Source: Micrococcaceae bacterium Sec5.1 (GTDB taxonomy: Bacteria; Actinomycetota; Actinomycetes; Actinomycetales; Micrococcaceae). Taken from it: a DNA stretch of 64,000 nt. The stretch spans positions 4,402,001-4,466,000 of the forward strand of contig CP143430.1 of NCBI GenBank assembly GCA_039636795.1. Reading direction: 5' to 3'. The position numbers and the translations under genes are program-made. Positions 54,066 to 62,569 of this stretch are shown piece by piece (positions within the stretch are counted from its first letter, which is position 1; each line of letters opens with the position of its first letter). The notes beneath the pieces were generated by a model. That model did not search any database. It saw nothing but the letters and a program-made list of their open reading frames with translations, and had not been told where the DNA came from.

Positions 54066-54768
54066 ACCGCAGCTTGGCGCGTATCGCCTCCACTTCCTGG
54101 CCCGTGACGCCATTCCGCGCCAGGAATGACTCGACGTCCAGGGAACCAAGGAACACCTTCACGCCTGCCCGCTTCTGCTCCAGCCAGGCCTCAAACTCCG
54201 CGTCGGAAAGGTAGGGATCATGCGCATGCGGTGCCCCGTGGGTGCGGTGCCGCTCATTGATCCCCCGTGCCGCAAGTTCGTAGCCGCGCAGGATTTCGTC
54301 GTCGCCAAGATCGGCCAAGCGTTGCAACATGAGTGCGATCACCCCGCTCCGATCGCGGCCCGCCGAGCAGTGAATCACAACCTTGCCTGGCGAGGCGGCA
54401 ATAGCCTTGAAGACGGCCGCAATCTTCTCCCCAAATAGCCTCACATAGTCGCCGTACCGCGACGGGTCTTTCAGGTACGGGCCGAAGAGCTCGCCGAAAT
54501 CACTATGGTCGGGGTCCTCCGTGGGGCAATGCACGACGTCGATCCGAGCCTTCACGTCGTCCGGCACCTTGGGATCCGTGTCGCGTTGCCGCCGCTCGCC
54601 CGAGGCGCGCAAATCGATGATAGTGCGGATGCCGTCGTCGTACATTTGGTGCCAACCGGCTGCGGTTACCCACTCGTGGCGACCCATTCTGTACACGTCC
54701 CCCGCGACCCGCCAGGCGTTCACGGCGCCATCCCAGTGGACGCCTAACTGCGGTGCTGTCCCGTCCAT
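54064..54768 (-). CDS. Tyrosine/dual-specificity protein phosphatase
   Basis: A 234-aa phosphatase of the bacterial tyrosine-phosphatase type (PTP-like, PF13350 style). P-loop VVIHCSAGRDRSGVIALML carries Cys and Arg of CX5R at about residue 140. N-terminal NAWRVAGDVYRMGR and the general-acid region HCPTEDPDHSDF fit the family. Its stop abuts repeat block C and its start is 32 bases from block D. Protein substrate unknown; phosphoinositide activity is known in related enzymes. Confidence 0.85.
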   Translation of the reverse strand: MDGTAPQLGVHWDGAVNAWRVAGDVYRMGRHEWVTAAGWHQMYDDGIRTIIDLRASGERRQRDTDPKVPDDVKARIDVVHCPTEDPDHSDFGELFGPYLKDPSRYGDYVRLFGEKIAAVFKAIAASPGKVVIHCSAGRDRSGVIALMLQRLADLGDDEILRGYELAARGINERHRTHGAPHAHDPYLSDAEFEAWLEQKRAGVKVFLGSLDVESFLARNGVTGQEVEAIRAKLR

Positions 54769-54799
54769 AGGAGCCAGCTAAGCACATTCGCATGCCGTC

Positions 54800-54881
54800 A
54801 TGTGAGAGAACATCTGCCGAAAGGCGACAGGAAATGAGAGAAGATCGGCCGAAAGGGCGGTGGATGTGAGAGAGGATCGGA
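54800..54881 (+). repeat. 32-bp phased intergenic repeat, block D
   Basis: Core ATGTGAGAGA at 54800, a variant AAATGAGAGA at 54832, and ATGTGAGAGA at 54864, again exactly 32 bp apart. Spacers contain small GAAA-loop hairpins (GCCGAAAGGC). Lies in the divergent gap between the phosphatase and the LacI gene. Confidence 0.88.
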
Positions 54882-54924
54882 AGGGGGTATTGCGCGGGGC
54901 GAGTGACTCATGTCATACTCGTTC

Positions 54925-54951
54925 TCGATGCGCATCGACGATACGTATCGA
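54925..54951 (+). promoter_or_regulatory. Twin LacI operator before the lacI-type gene
   Basis: Two 14-bp palindromes overlap by one base: TCGATGCGCATCGA (54925-54938) and ACGATACGTATCGA (54938-54951). The same twin layout precedes the transporter operon, so the regulator probably controls both. Consensus TCGATRCGYATCGA. Confidence 0.8.
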
Positions 54952-55006
54952 CGACGCAAGAAACCGCAATCAAACCGTTCAGCAGAGAGCGCGAGGAGGC
55001 CAGGAC

Positions 55007-56029
55007 ATGCCAACCAGCAAGGACGTTGCCCAGGCCGCCGGCGTTGCACAGAGCACGGTTTCCTATGTTCTTAGTGGCAAGCGACCCATCTCCGAGAAAA
55101 CGCGGAAAAAGGTGGAGGACGCTATCCAGCAGCTGACCTACCAGCCGAATGCCGGAGCCCGCGCGCTTGCCAGCCGTCGGACCCGCGTGATCGGCCTGGT
55201 CATCCCTTTCATCCCCGAGTTGCACATGGCATCGATCATGGAGTTCGTGTCCGTGATCGCCAACACTGCCCGCCTCTATGACCACGACATCCTGCTGGTC
55301 ACTGAGGATGAGGGCGCACCCGGACTGCAGCGTGTGGTGGGCCAGCAGATCTGCGACGGCCTGATCCTGATGCAGGTGGAAGGCGACGACGAACGGCTCC
55401 CGGTGGTCCGGAGCCTCCACGTTCCCGTGGTGCTGATCGGCATCCCGCATGATCCTTCCGGATTGGTTTGCATTGATGCCGACTTTGAAATGGCCGGCGA
55501 ACAATGCGTCCAGGACCTTGCGGCAGCAGGCCACGCGGTGATCTCAGTGATCGACTGGCAGCCGGAGGTTGTCGATCGCCACGTGAACTACGTGGAACGC
55601 TTCATGTCCGGCACCAACAAGGCCGCGGAGACCCTCGGCATCAAGGTGCTGCACCTTCCCGGAGGAACTGACCGCGAGGTGATCGCGGAATCCGTGGACA
55701 AAGCCTTGGCGGAGACCACTGGAATACCTGCGTTTATCGCTCCCGACGGCACCGTTCAGGACGTTCTTCGACGGGTTCTGACCAGCCGTGGCCTGACTCC
55801 CGGGAAGGATGTCTCCGTCATCGGCAGCGCCTCCCCTACCCTGGCTGAGCTTCAGCCCATCCCGCTTTCCACCATTGACCTCCGCCCGGCCGAAGTATCC
55901 CGCCGTGCGGTGAAGATTATTTGCGATCTCCTCGAAGCCGAAAACCAGAGACCAACCGAATCCCTGGAATTGGTACCCACGGTCATTACGCACCGTGCCA
56001 GCACGCTCCGTCCACCCCACGGCAGCTAA
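55007..56029 (+). CDS. LacI-family transcriptional regulator
   Basis: A 340-aa LacI/GalR repressor from ATG 55007 (GAGGAGG site). Helix-turn-helix TSKDVAQAAGVAQSTVSYVL with hinge LTYQPNAGARALASRRT, then a periplasmic-binding-protein-like sugar domain (IGLVIPFIPELHMASIMEF). It precedes the sugar ABC operon by 118 bases in the same direction, and both genes carry the same twin palindromes. Inducer is probably a sugar or sugar acid imported by that operon. Confidence 0.94.
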   Translation: MPTSKDVAQAAGVAQSTVSYVLSGKRPISEKTRKKVEDAIQQLTYQPNAGARALASRRTRVIGLVIPFIPELHMASIMEFVSVIANTARLYDHDILLVTEDEGAPGLQRVVGQQICDGLILMQVEGDDERLPVVRSLHVPVVLIGIPHDPSGLVCIDADFEMAGEQCVQDLAAAGHAVISVIDWQPEVVDRHVNYVERFMSGTNKAAETLGIKVLHLPGGTDREVIAESVDKALAETTGIPAFIAPDGTVQDVLRRVLTSRGLTPGKDVSVIGSASPTLAELQPIPLSTIDLRPAEVSRRAVKIICDLLEAENQRPTESLELVPTVITHRASTLRPPHGS

Positions 56030-56072
56030 ACCCTCTGCACAGCACCCTGCATCTCATCCGTTTCCAAATTCA

Positions 56073-56099
56073 TCGATACGCATCGTCGATACGTATCGA
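56073..56099 (+). promoter_or_regulatory. Twin LacI operator before the sugar ABC operon
   Basis: TCGATACGCATCGT (56073-56086) and TCGATACGTATCGA (56086-56099) share one base, the same spacing as at the lacI-type promoter. The second is a perfect 14-bp palindrome. Located 47 bases before the binding-protein start. Confidence 0.85.
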
Positions 56100-56146
56100 C
56101 AACCTCGTCCCCGATAAAAGCCATCCCCAGAAAAAAGGAACAGACA

Positions 56147-57385
56147 ATGAAGTCAGCACAAAGGACAACCCGTCGTCCTCTTGCCCTCGCCGTCGCTGCA
56201 TTGGTCGGCCTGCCCCTGGCCCTCTCGGCCTGCGGGACCTCCCCCGCAGCTTCGTCGTCGGAGGCCGTCAAAGAAATCTCCGTGATGGACTACTACAACA
56301 ACGAGCCGGACAAGTCCTTCATCGGCGACGCCCTGACCAAGTGCGGCACCCAGGCAGGTGTGACCATCAAGCGGGAGACCGTCCCGGGCAAGTCCCTGAT
56401 CTCCAAGGTCCTCCAGCAGTCCTCCTCCAAAACGCTGCCGGACGTGCTCATGCTGGATAATCCGGACCTGCAGCAGATTGCCGCCACGGGCGCTTTGGCT
56501 CCCTTGTCAGACTTCAAGATCAGCACGGATAACTTCGCAGAGGGTGTCCTGAGCGCAGGCACCGACAAGGACAAGGTCTACGGCCTGGCTCCCACCGTGA
56601 ACACCATCGCCCTGTTCTACAACAAGGACATCCTGGACAAGGCGGGAGTAACCCCGCCCACCACCTGGGATGAGCTGAAGGCAGCCTCCGCCAAGCTCAC
56701 CGCCGGCGACCAGTACGGGCTCGCGTTCAACGCCAACCCCACTTATGAAGGCACCTGGCAGTTCCTCCCGGTCATGTGGTCCAACGGCGGCGACGAAAAG
56801 AAGATCGACACCAAGGAGACCGAGCAGGCACTCCAGCTCTGGACAGACCTGGTCAAGAGCGGCTCCGTCTCTTCCTCGGCCCTGAACTGGACCCAGGCCG
56901 ATGTAAAGGATCAGTTCATGGCCGGCAAAGCAGCCATGATGGTCAACGGCCCGTGGCAGATCCCGGCCCTGGATAAGCAGCCCACTCTGCAGTACGGCGT
57001 GGTAAAGATTCCCGTCCGTGAAGCCGGCCAGACGTCCGTAGCGCCGCTGGGTGGCGAAGTTTGGACGGTCCCCCAGACCGGCAACAAGGCACGCCAGGCC
57101 AAGGCCGCGGAAGTGGTTGCCTGCCTGAACAGTGACGAGAACCAGATGGCGATGGCCAAGGTCCGCAACACCATTCCTTCCAAGACCACGTTGGCGGAGA
57201 AGTTCGCCACCGAAAACCCCAAGCTCGCTACGTTCACTGAGCTGATCAAGACCGCCCGCGCCCGCACCGGCGAGCTCGGTGCAGACTGGCCGGCACAGGC
57301 AACCAAGATCTACACCGCCATCCAGACAGCCCTGACCGGTAACGCCTCTCCGGCCGATGCCCTCAAGCAAGCGCAAGGCCAGTAA
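56147..57385 (+). CDS. Sugar ABC transporter substrate-binding lipoprotein
   Basis: A 412-aa family-1 solute-binding protein (CUT1 type). Signal peptide RRPLALAVAALVGLPLALS ends in lipobox LSAC (C at about residue 28), so it is a lipoprotein. Body features: SLISKVLQQSSSKTLPDVLM, GLAPTVNTIALFYNKDIL and MVNGPWQIP, typical of oligo- or disaccharide binding proteins. Strong AAAAGGAA site. First gene of the operon SBP-permease-permease-ThuA-Idh-Idh. Confidence 0.94.
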   Translation: MKSAQRTTRRPLALAVAALVGLPLALSACGTSPAASSSEAVKEISVMDYYNNEPDKSFIGDALTKCGTQAGVTIKRETVPGKSLISKVLQQSSSKTLPDVLMLDNPDLQQIAATGALAPLSDFKISTDNFAEGVLSAGTDKDKVYGLAPTVNTIALFYNKDILDKAGVTPPTTWDELKAASAKLTAGDQYGLAFNANPTYEGTWQFLPVMWSNGGDEKKIDTKETEQALQLWTDLVKSGSVSSSALNWTQADVKDQFMAGKAAMMVNGPWQIPALDKQPTLQYGVVKIPVREAGQTSVAPLGGEVWTVPQTGNKARQAKAAEVVACLNSDENQMAMAKVRNTIPSKTTLAEKFATENPKLATFTELIKTARARTGELGADWPAQATKIYTAIQTALTGNASPADALKQAQGQ

Positions 57386-57395
57386 GCAGCCAGCC

Positions 57396-58409
57396 ATGTC
57401 ATTGACAACAGATTTGTCGCAAACAGCGGCAGGTTCCACCGGAAAGGCCGCGGGAAAGGCTACGCGCAAGCATGGCCGCCCGGCAGGCTCGCCTACAGAA
57501 GCGCAGACACCACGACGGCGCACCCGCCAACGCCGCGAGCGCATCTTCCAGTGGCTCTTCCTGGTACCTGCCGTGGTCTACATGGCACTGTTCTTCGGCT
57601 ACCCCGTGGTCAAGAACGTCGTCATGAGTTTCCAGGACTACACCACGGCTACCTTCTTCACCGGAGAAGCCCCGTGGGTAGGGCTGGCCAACTACGTAAC
57701 TGTATTGTCGTCGTCGTTGTTTTCCACCTCACTGCTGAACACCGCGCTGTTCACGGTGGGTTCCATCCTGGGCCAGTTCGTGATCGGGCTGGCGTTGGCG
57801 ATCTTCTTCCAACGCAAGTTCCCGCTCAACGGAATCCTTCGCTCGCTGCTCCTGCTTCCTTGGCTACTGCCGCTGATCGTCTCGAGTGCCGTGTGGCGGT
57901 GGATCCTGGACAAGGACAGCGGAGCGCTCAACCGCTTCCTGGGCGATCTGGGCGTCATCAACACTGGCGTTCCGTGGCTGACCAGTACCTCGTTGGCTTT
58001 GATCGCTGTGGTGGGAGTGAACATCTGGATTGGCATTCCGTTCAATCTGACCATCCTCTACGGGGGCCTGCAGGAGATCCCGGACGAGCTTTACGAGGCC
58101 GGGTCCCTGGATGGCGCCACGGGTTGGAAGGCGTTCCGGCATATCACCTGGCCGATGCTGCGTCCCGTGGTGAGCGTGGTGCTGGTGCTCGGCGTCGTGT
58201 ACACCCTCAAGGTGCTGGACATCATCCTGGGCCTGACCAACGGTGGCCCGGCGAACTCGACCCAGACCATCGCCACCCAGTCCTACGACCTCTCCTTCCA
58301 CGAATTCAAATTCGGCGAAGGCGCGGCCCTGGGCAACGTGCTGGTGATCATTTCCCTGGTGTTCGCAGTGCTGTACCTGCGGGCAAGCCGACGCGCTGTG
58401 GATGAGTGA
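57396..58409 (+). CDS. Sugar ABC transporter permease (MalF/UgpA-like)
   Basis: A 337-aa permease with six helices and a long basic N-terminus (RRRTRQRRERIFQWLFLVPA). EAA loop with ELYEAGSLDGATGWKAFRHITWP at about residue 235 contacts the ATPase. ATG 57396 chosen; earlier frame lies in the binding-protein gene. No ATPase gene is in the operon, so the shared CUT1 ATPase (MsiK-like) is presumably encoded elsewhere. Confidence 0.94.
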   Translation: MSLTTDLSQTAAGSTGKAAGKATRKHGRPAGSPTEAQTPRRRTRQRRERIFQWLFLVPAVVYMALFFGYPVVKNVVMSFQDYTTATFFTGEAPWVGLANYVTVLSSSLFSTSLLNTALFTVGSILGQFVIGLALAIFFQRKFPLNGILRSLLLLPWLLPLIVSSAVWRWILDKDSGALNRFLGDLGVINTGVPWLTSTSLALIAVVGVNIWIGIPFNLTILYGGLQEIPDELYEAGSLDGATGWKAFRHITWPMLRPVVSVVLVLGVVYTLKVLDIILGLTNGGPANSTQTIATQSYDLSFHEFKFGEGAALGNVLVIISLVFAVLYLRASRRAVDE

Positions 58410-58416
58410 GGAAACC

Positions 58417-59280
58417 ATGACAACCGTACTGAAAGCACCCACGCTCCGACCCAGGAGGGCAAAAGCACCGGCAGGAAACCGCAAGAACTGGGGCTACACG
58501 GCACTGGCCATCTTCTTCCTGGCCATCATGCTGTTCCCGGTCTACTGGATGATCAACGCCTCCCTGCAGCCCAACGGCACTACCTTGGAAACCTCGTGGC
58601 TGCCCTTGAAGCCCGATTTCACCGGCTATGCCACAGCCATCAGCGAGCAAGCCGGGAACCTCGGCACGAGCCTGATCATCTCGCTCGGCAGTGTGGCATT
58701 GAGCTTGGCAATCGCTGCCCCGGCGGCCTACGCCCTGGCTTACTTCAAGGTTCGCGGCGCAGGAGTTGTCCTGTTCGCCATTCTCATCAGCCAGATGATC
58801 CCGGGCATCGTGGTGGCCAACGCCCTCTACACGGCCTACAACGACCTCGGCCTGCTCAACTCCATTCCGGGCCTGATCCTCGCGGACTCGGCCCACGGAA
58901 TCCCGTTCGCCATCCTCATCATCCGGGCTTTCATGAACGGCATGCCGTCGTCCGTGATCGAGGCAGCGCGGGTGGACGGTGCGGGGCACGTCCGGGCGTT
59001 CTGGTCGATCGTGATTCCGCTGAGTCGGAACTCGCTGATCACCGCGGGCCTCTTTACGTTCCTGTTCGCCTGGAGCGACTTCCTGTTCGCCCTGACCCTG
59101 ACCACCACGGAAGCGGTCCGCCCCGTCACCCTGGGCATCTTCCAGTACATCGGCGCCTACGTGAACGACTGGAGTTCAGTGATGGCGACGGCGGTACTCG
59201 CCTCCATCCCGGCCATCGTCTTGTTGGTCGCGGCCCAAAAATACATCGCCGCTGGCACCACCGGCGGCGCGGTCAAGTAG
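58417..59280 (+). CDS. Sugar ABC transporter permease (MalG/UgpE-like)
   Basis: A 287-aa second permease, with six helices and the EAA loop [20 protein letters not shown] (about residue 185). ATG 58417 has a GAGGAA site; ATG 58402 would overlap the first permease. Pairs with the MalF-like permease to form the translocation channel. Confidence 0.94.
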   Translation: MTTVLKAPTLRPRRAKAPAGNRKNWGYTALAIFFLAIMLFPVYWMINASLQPNGTTLETSWLPLKPDFTGYATAISEQAGNLGTSLIISLGSVALSLAIAAPAAYALAYFKVRGAGVVLFAILISQMIPGIVVANALYTAYNDLGLLNSIPGLILADSAHGIPFAILIIRAFMNGMPSSVIEAARVDGAGHVRAFWSIVIPLSRNSLITAGLFTFLFAWSDFLFALTLTTTEAVRPVTLGIFQYIGAYVNDWSSVMATAVLASIPAIVLLVAAQKYIAAGTTGGAVK

Positions 59281-59306
59281 ACCCTCACTCATCAGAAGGA
59301 AAAATC

Positions 59307-60083
59307 ATGCCTGAAACAAGCAAGCCCATCCGCGTCACCGTCTGGAGCGAAAACCGGCACGAAAAGCGGGACGAACTCGTGGCACGCCTGTACCCCGAAG
59401 GAATGCACGGCGCCGTCAAGGCGGGCATCGAGGAGAACCTGGGTTCCGGCGTCGAGGTCCGCACCGCAACGCTGGACGAACCCGAGCATGGCCTCACGGA
59501 GGAAGTCCTTGCCAACACCGACGTCCTCACCTGGTGGGGACACATGTCCCACGCCGACGTTGAGGACGAAATCGTGGAGCGCGTGCACCGCCACGTGCTC
59601 GCAGGAATGGGCCTGATCGTGCTGCACTCCGGGCACTGGTCCAAGATCTTCACCAAGCTCATGGGCACTAGCTGCACCCTGCGCTGGCGCTCCGAACACG
59701 ACCGCGAACTCGTCTGGACAGTGGACCCGACCCACCCCATCGCCAAGGGCGTGCCGCACCCCATCGTGATCCCTGAGCAGGAAATGTACGGCGAATTCTT
59801 CGATATCCCCACGCCAGAGGAACTCGTATTCATCAGCTCGTTCAGCGGCGGCGAAGTCTTCCGTTCGGGCTGCACATTCCGGCGCGGACACGGAAAGATC
59901 TTCTTCTTCAGCCCCGGCGACCAGGACTACCCCGTCTATCACCACAAAGACATCCGCCGGGTCATCGCCAACGCCGTGGAATGGGCCGTCACGGACCGTC
60001 CCGAGCGCGCCGTCCCTGAGCTGCTTCGCTACGAAACCCACGACTTCTTCAACGGCAAGAGCTACCAAGGAGCAAACGCGTGA
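59307..60083 (+). CDS. ThuA-domain protein
   Basis: A 258-aa ThuA-like protein (glutamine-amidotransferase-like fold). Visible: [46 protein letters not shown] and [20 protein letters not shown]. ThuA-domain proteins are linked to conversion of trehalose or other disaccharides to 3-keto forms together with Gfo/Idh dehydrogenases, which follow directly here. Start after AGAAGGAAAA. The stop overlaps the next start by GTGA. Confidence 0.92.
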   Translation: MPETSKPIRVTVWSENRHEKRDELVARLYPEGMHGAVKAGIEENLGSGVEVRTATLDEPEHGLTEEVLANTDVLTWWGHMSHADVEDEIVERVHRHVLAGMGLIVLHSGHWSKIFTKLMGTSCTLRWRSEHDRELVWTVDPTHPIAKGVPHPIVIPEQEMYGEFFDIPTPEELVFISSFSGGEVFRSGCTFRRGHGKIFFFSPGDQDYPVYHHKDIRRVIANAVEWAVTDRPERAVPELLRYETHDFFNGKSYQGANA

Positions 60084-61249
60084 GCACGCCTTTCGCCATA
60101 ATCCCCGACGACGGCACTCCCCTTCGCGTCGTAGTGGTCGGCGCCGGGGGCATGGGCCGCGCCTGGCTTCGAACCGTTGAGTCGTCACCGTTGGTGGAAC
60201 TTGTGGGCATCGTGGATCTGGATCTCGCCACCGCCGCTGAGGCTGCAGCTTCGCTGGGCCGTCCCGACCTTCCGGTAGGTGCCCGTACAGCGGCGCTGGC
60301 GTCCGACGTCGGGGCTCAAGCGGTCATCAACGTCACCGTTCCTGCCGCGCATCATCCGGTCACTACCGAGGCACTCGCTGCGGGTCTGCCAGTCCTTGGC
60401 GAGAAACCCGTGGCCTCCACAGTGGCGCAAGGGCTTTCCCTGGCAGCCGCTGCTGAGCTTCATGGCCAGCTGTTCATGGTCAGCCAGTCCCGGCGCTACA
60501 ACCGGCAGCTCTTCGAAGCCAAGCGGCTGTCCGGGTCCCTGGGTGCTGTTGGCATCGTCTCTGCCGAGTTCTTCAAGGCGCCGCACTTTGGCGGATTCCG
60601 CGATGCCATGGACCATCCCCTGCTGCTGGACATGGCGATCCATCAATTCGACATGGCCCGATTCCTGCTCGACGCCGATCCCGTCTCTGTTTTCTGCGAG
60701 GAGTACAACCCCTCGTGGAGTTGGTACCGCGGTGATGCCGGGGCCACGGCCGTTTTCGAAATGACCGGCGGCGAGCGCTTCGTGTTCAACGGAAGCTGGT
60801 GCAGCCCGGGCCAGGAAACCTCGTGGAACGCCTCATGGCGGATCAGCGGCGAGCACGGCACCGTCTTGTGGGATGGCGACAATGAACCTGTTTCCTCTGT
60901 TCCTGTTTCCGGCGATGCTGGCAGTTCTGAGGATCCTGGCCAGGAAATCGCTGGTTCCCTGCGCGACTTCGTATCTGCAGTCCGCACGGGAAGCACCCCG
61001 ATGGGCCAGGTGCACCAAAACATCATGAGCCTGGCCATGGTGGAGGCGGCCATCCTGAGTGCGGCCAACGGCACACGGGTTTCCGTGGACACGCTGCTTG
61101 AGGACTCGTACCAACAGGCACTCCTTGCCGAGCGGGACCCGGCCGTGTTGGAAGTTTTGAAGTCCTGGACCTCGGTTCGCAGTGCGCTTGCGGGAGGCAG
61201 TGCGCTTACGGGAGGCAGTGCGCTTACGGGGGAAGGCATTCGGCTGTGA
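60080..61249 (+). CDS. Gfo/Idh/MocA-family oxidoreductase (first copy)
   Basis: A 389-aa NAD(P)-dependent sugar dehydrogenase. Rossmann motif GAGGMGRAW (about residue 20), GEKPVAS (catalytic Lys region, about residue 112) and [10 protein letters not shown] (active-site His region) are clear. Starts at GTG 60080 overlapping the ThuA stop. The C-terminus ends in a six-residue repeat, [12 protein letters not shown], from an 18-bp tandem DNA repeat that is not part of the fold. Confidence 0.92.
   Translation: MSTPFAIIPDDGTPLRVVVVGAGGMGRAWLRTVESSPLVELVGIVDLDLATAAEAAASLGRPDLPVGARTAALASDVGAQAVINVTVPAAHHPVTTEALAAGLPVLGEKPVASTVAQGLSLAAAAELHGQLFMVSQSRRYNRQLFEAKRLSGSLGAVGIVSAEFFKAPHFGGFRDAMDHPLLLDMAIHQFDMARFLLDADPVSVFCEEYNPSWSWYRGDAGATAVFEMTGGERFVFNGSWCSPGQETSWNASWRISGEHGTVLWDGDNEPVSSVPVSGDAGSSEDPGQEIAGSLRDFVSAVRTGSTPMGQVHQNIMSLAMVEAAILSAANGTRVSVDTLLEDSYQQALLAERDPAVLEVLKSWTSVRSALAGGSALTGGSALTGEGIRL
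61181..61230 (+). repeat. 18-bp tandem repeat at the 3' end of the first dehydrogenase gene
   Basis: Unit AGTGCGCTTACGGGAGGC: copies at 61181 (one change), 61199 and a 14-base partial at 61217. Encodes SALTGG repeats just before the stop. Confidence 0.9.
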
Positions 61250-62481
61250 CGCGGAAGCTGCGGGTGGGCATGGTGGGCTACTCCTTCATGGGTGCCGTCC
61301 ACTCGCATGCCTGGCGAACGGCGCCACGCTTCTTCGATCTCCCACTTGCGCCCGAGCTGACGGCGCTGGCTGGCAGAAATGCTTCTGCTGCTCAGGCGGC
61401 CGCGGCCAAGCTCGGCTGGGATTCCGTGGAGAGCGATTGGCGTCGCCTGATCGACCGCGACGACATTGACCTGATCGACATCTGTTCCCCGGGCAACACT
61501 CACGCCGAGATTGCGATTGCTGCCCTGGAAGCCGGCAAACACGTGCTGTGCGAGAAACCCTTGGCCAACAGTGTGGCTGAGGCTGAGAAGATGACCGCTG
61601 TGGCATCCTCGGCCGCTGAGCGGGGCGTGTACTCGATGTGCGGGTTCACGTATCGGCGAACTCCTGCACTGGCCCTTGCTAAGCGGATGGTGGACGACGG
61701 CCGGTTGGGCGAGCTCCGCCACGTCAGGGCACAGTATCTCCAGGACTGGTTGGCGGATCCGGACGCGCCCCTGACATGGCGGCTGGACAAGTCAAAGTCC
61801 GGCTCTGGCTCACTCGGTGATATCGGCGCCCACAGTATCGACGCCGCACAGTGGATCACCGGGTCCAACATCACAGGGGTTTCAGCCCTTATGGAGACGT
61901 TCGTGAAGGAACGGCCAATCGGTGGTGACTTCGTTGGGCTCGGCGGGCACGGTGGTGCAGACGGTCCGCGCGGTCCGGTAACTGTGGACGACGCCGCGAT
62001 CTTTACGGCCCGTTTCGGCGGAAAGACGCGCGACGGCGGTGACCCAGCAATAACGGGTGGCGGCACGACCGCCGTCGAGCGTTCCACCCACGCCGGCCCG
62101 ATCGGCGTGTTCGAGGCGACTCGGTTTGCCCTGGGAAGGAAGAACGCCATGCGACTGGAACTCAATGGCACGCTCGGCTCCTTGGCATTCGACTTCGAGG
62201 ACATGAACGTCTTGTCCTTTTACGATGCTTCGGCCGAGGACGCGGGCTTCCGGCGGATCATCGTGACGGAACCATCGCACCCCTACGTCGGGAACTGGTG
62301 GCCCACCGGACACGGCTTGGGCTACGAGCACGGGTTCACACATCAGGTGGTGGACCTCGTGAACGCCATCGCTGAGGATCGCCAGCCGGAGCCATCATTC
62401 GCAGATGCTTTGCAGGTCCAGAAGGTGTTAGCGGCAGTGGAGGCCAGCGCCGAGGCTGAGAGCCGCTGGCAGAAGGTGTGA
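61246..62481 (+). CDS. Gfo/Idh/MocA-family oxidoreductase (second copy)
   Basis: A 411-aa paralogue of the preceding dehydrogenase: LRVGMVGYSFMGAVHSHAW (NAD-binding, H-rich variant), CEKPLANSVAEAEK and GDIGAHSIDAAQWITG. The GTG start at 61246 overlaps the previous stop. Two different Gfo/Idh enzymes plus ThuA behind a sugar importer suggest stepwise oxidation and isomerisation of one imported sugar, as in 3-keto-sugar pathways. Last gene of the operon; a bidirectional hairpin follows. Confidence 0.93.
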   Translation: MTRKLRVGMVGYSFMGAVHSHAWRTAPRFFDLPLAPELTALAGRNASAAQAAAAKLGWDSVESDWRRLIDRDDIDLIDICSPGNTHAEIAIAALEAGKHVLCEKPLANSVAEAEKMTAVASSAAERGVYSMCGFTYRRTPALALAKRMVDDGRLGELRHVRAQYLQDWLADPDAPLTWRLDKSKSGSGSLGDIGAHSIDAAQWITGSNITGVSALMETFVKERPIGGDFVGLGGHGGADGPRGPVTVDDAAIFTARFGGKTRDGGDPAITGGGTTAVERSTHAGPIGVFEATRFALGRKNAMRLELNGTLGSLAFDFEDMNVLSFYDASAEDAGFRRIIVTEPSHPYVGNWWPTGHGLGYEHGFTHQVVDLVNAIAEDRQPEPSFADALQVQKVLAAVEASAEAESRWQKV

Positions 62482-62511
62482 GCTTGCGTCCGGCCTGCAT
62501 GAACGTCGCGA

Positions 62512-62551
62512 ACCCGCTGTTGCGTTGTTGGGCAACAACGAAACAGCGGGT
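62512..62551. terminator. Bidirectional hairpin between the sugar operon and the SGNH gene
   Basis: ACCCGCTGTT (62512) pairs with AACAGCGGGT (62542), and an inner CGTTGTTG...CAACAACG extends the stem. It lies between convergent genes and can stop transcripts from both sides. Confidence 0.75.
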
Positions 62552-62569
62552 CGGCAACGTGCTAGTGGT

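Noticed and set aside
48762..54881. Possible CRISPR array in the 32-bp phased repeats
   Set aside because: The conserved core is only 10-12 bp, the rest of each unit is semi-conserved rather than unique spacer, there are at most three copies per block, and no cas gene is present.
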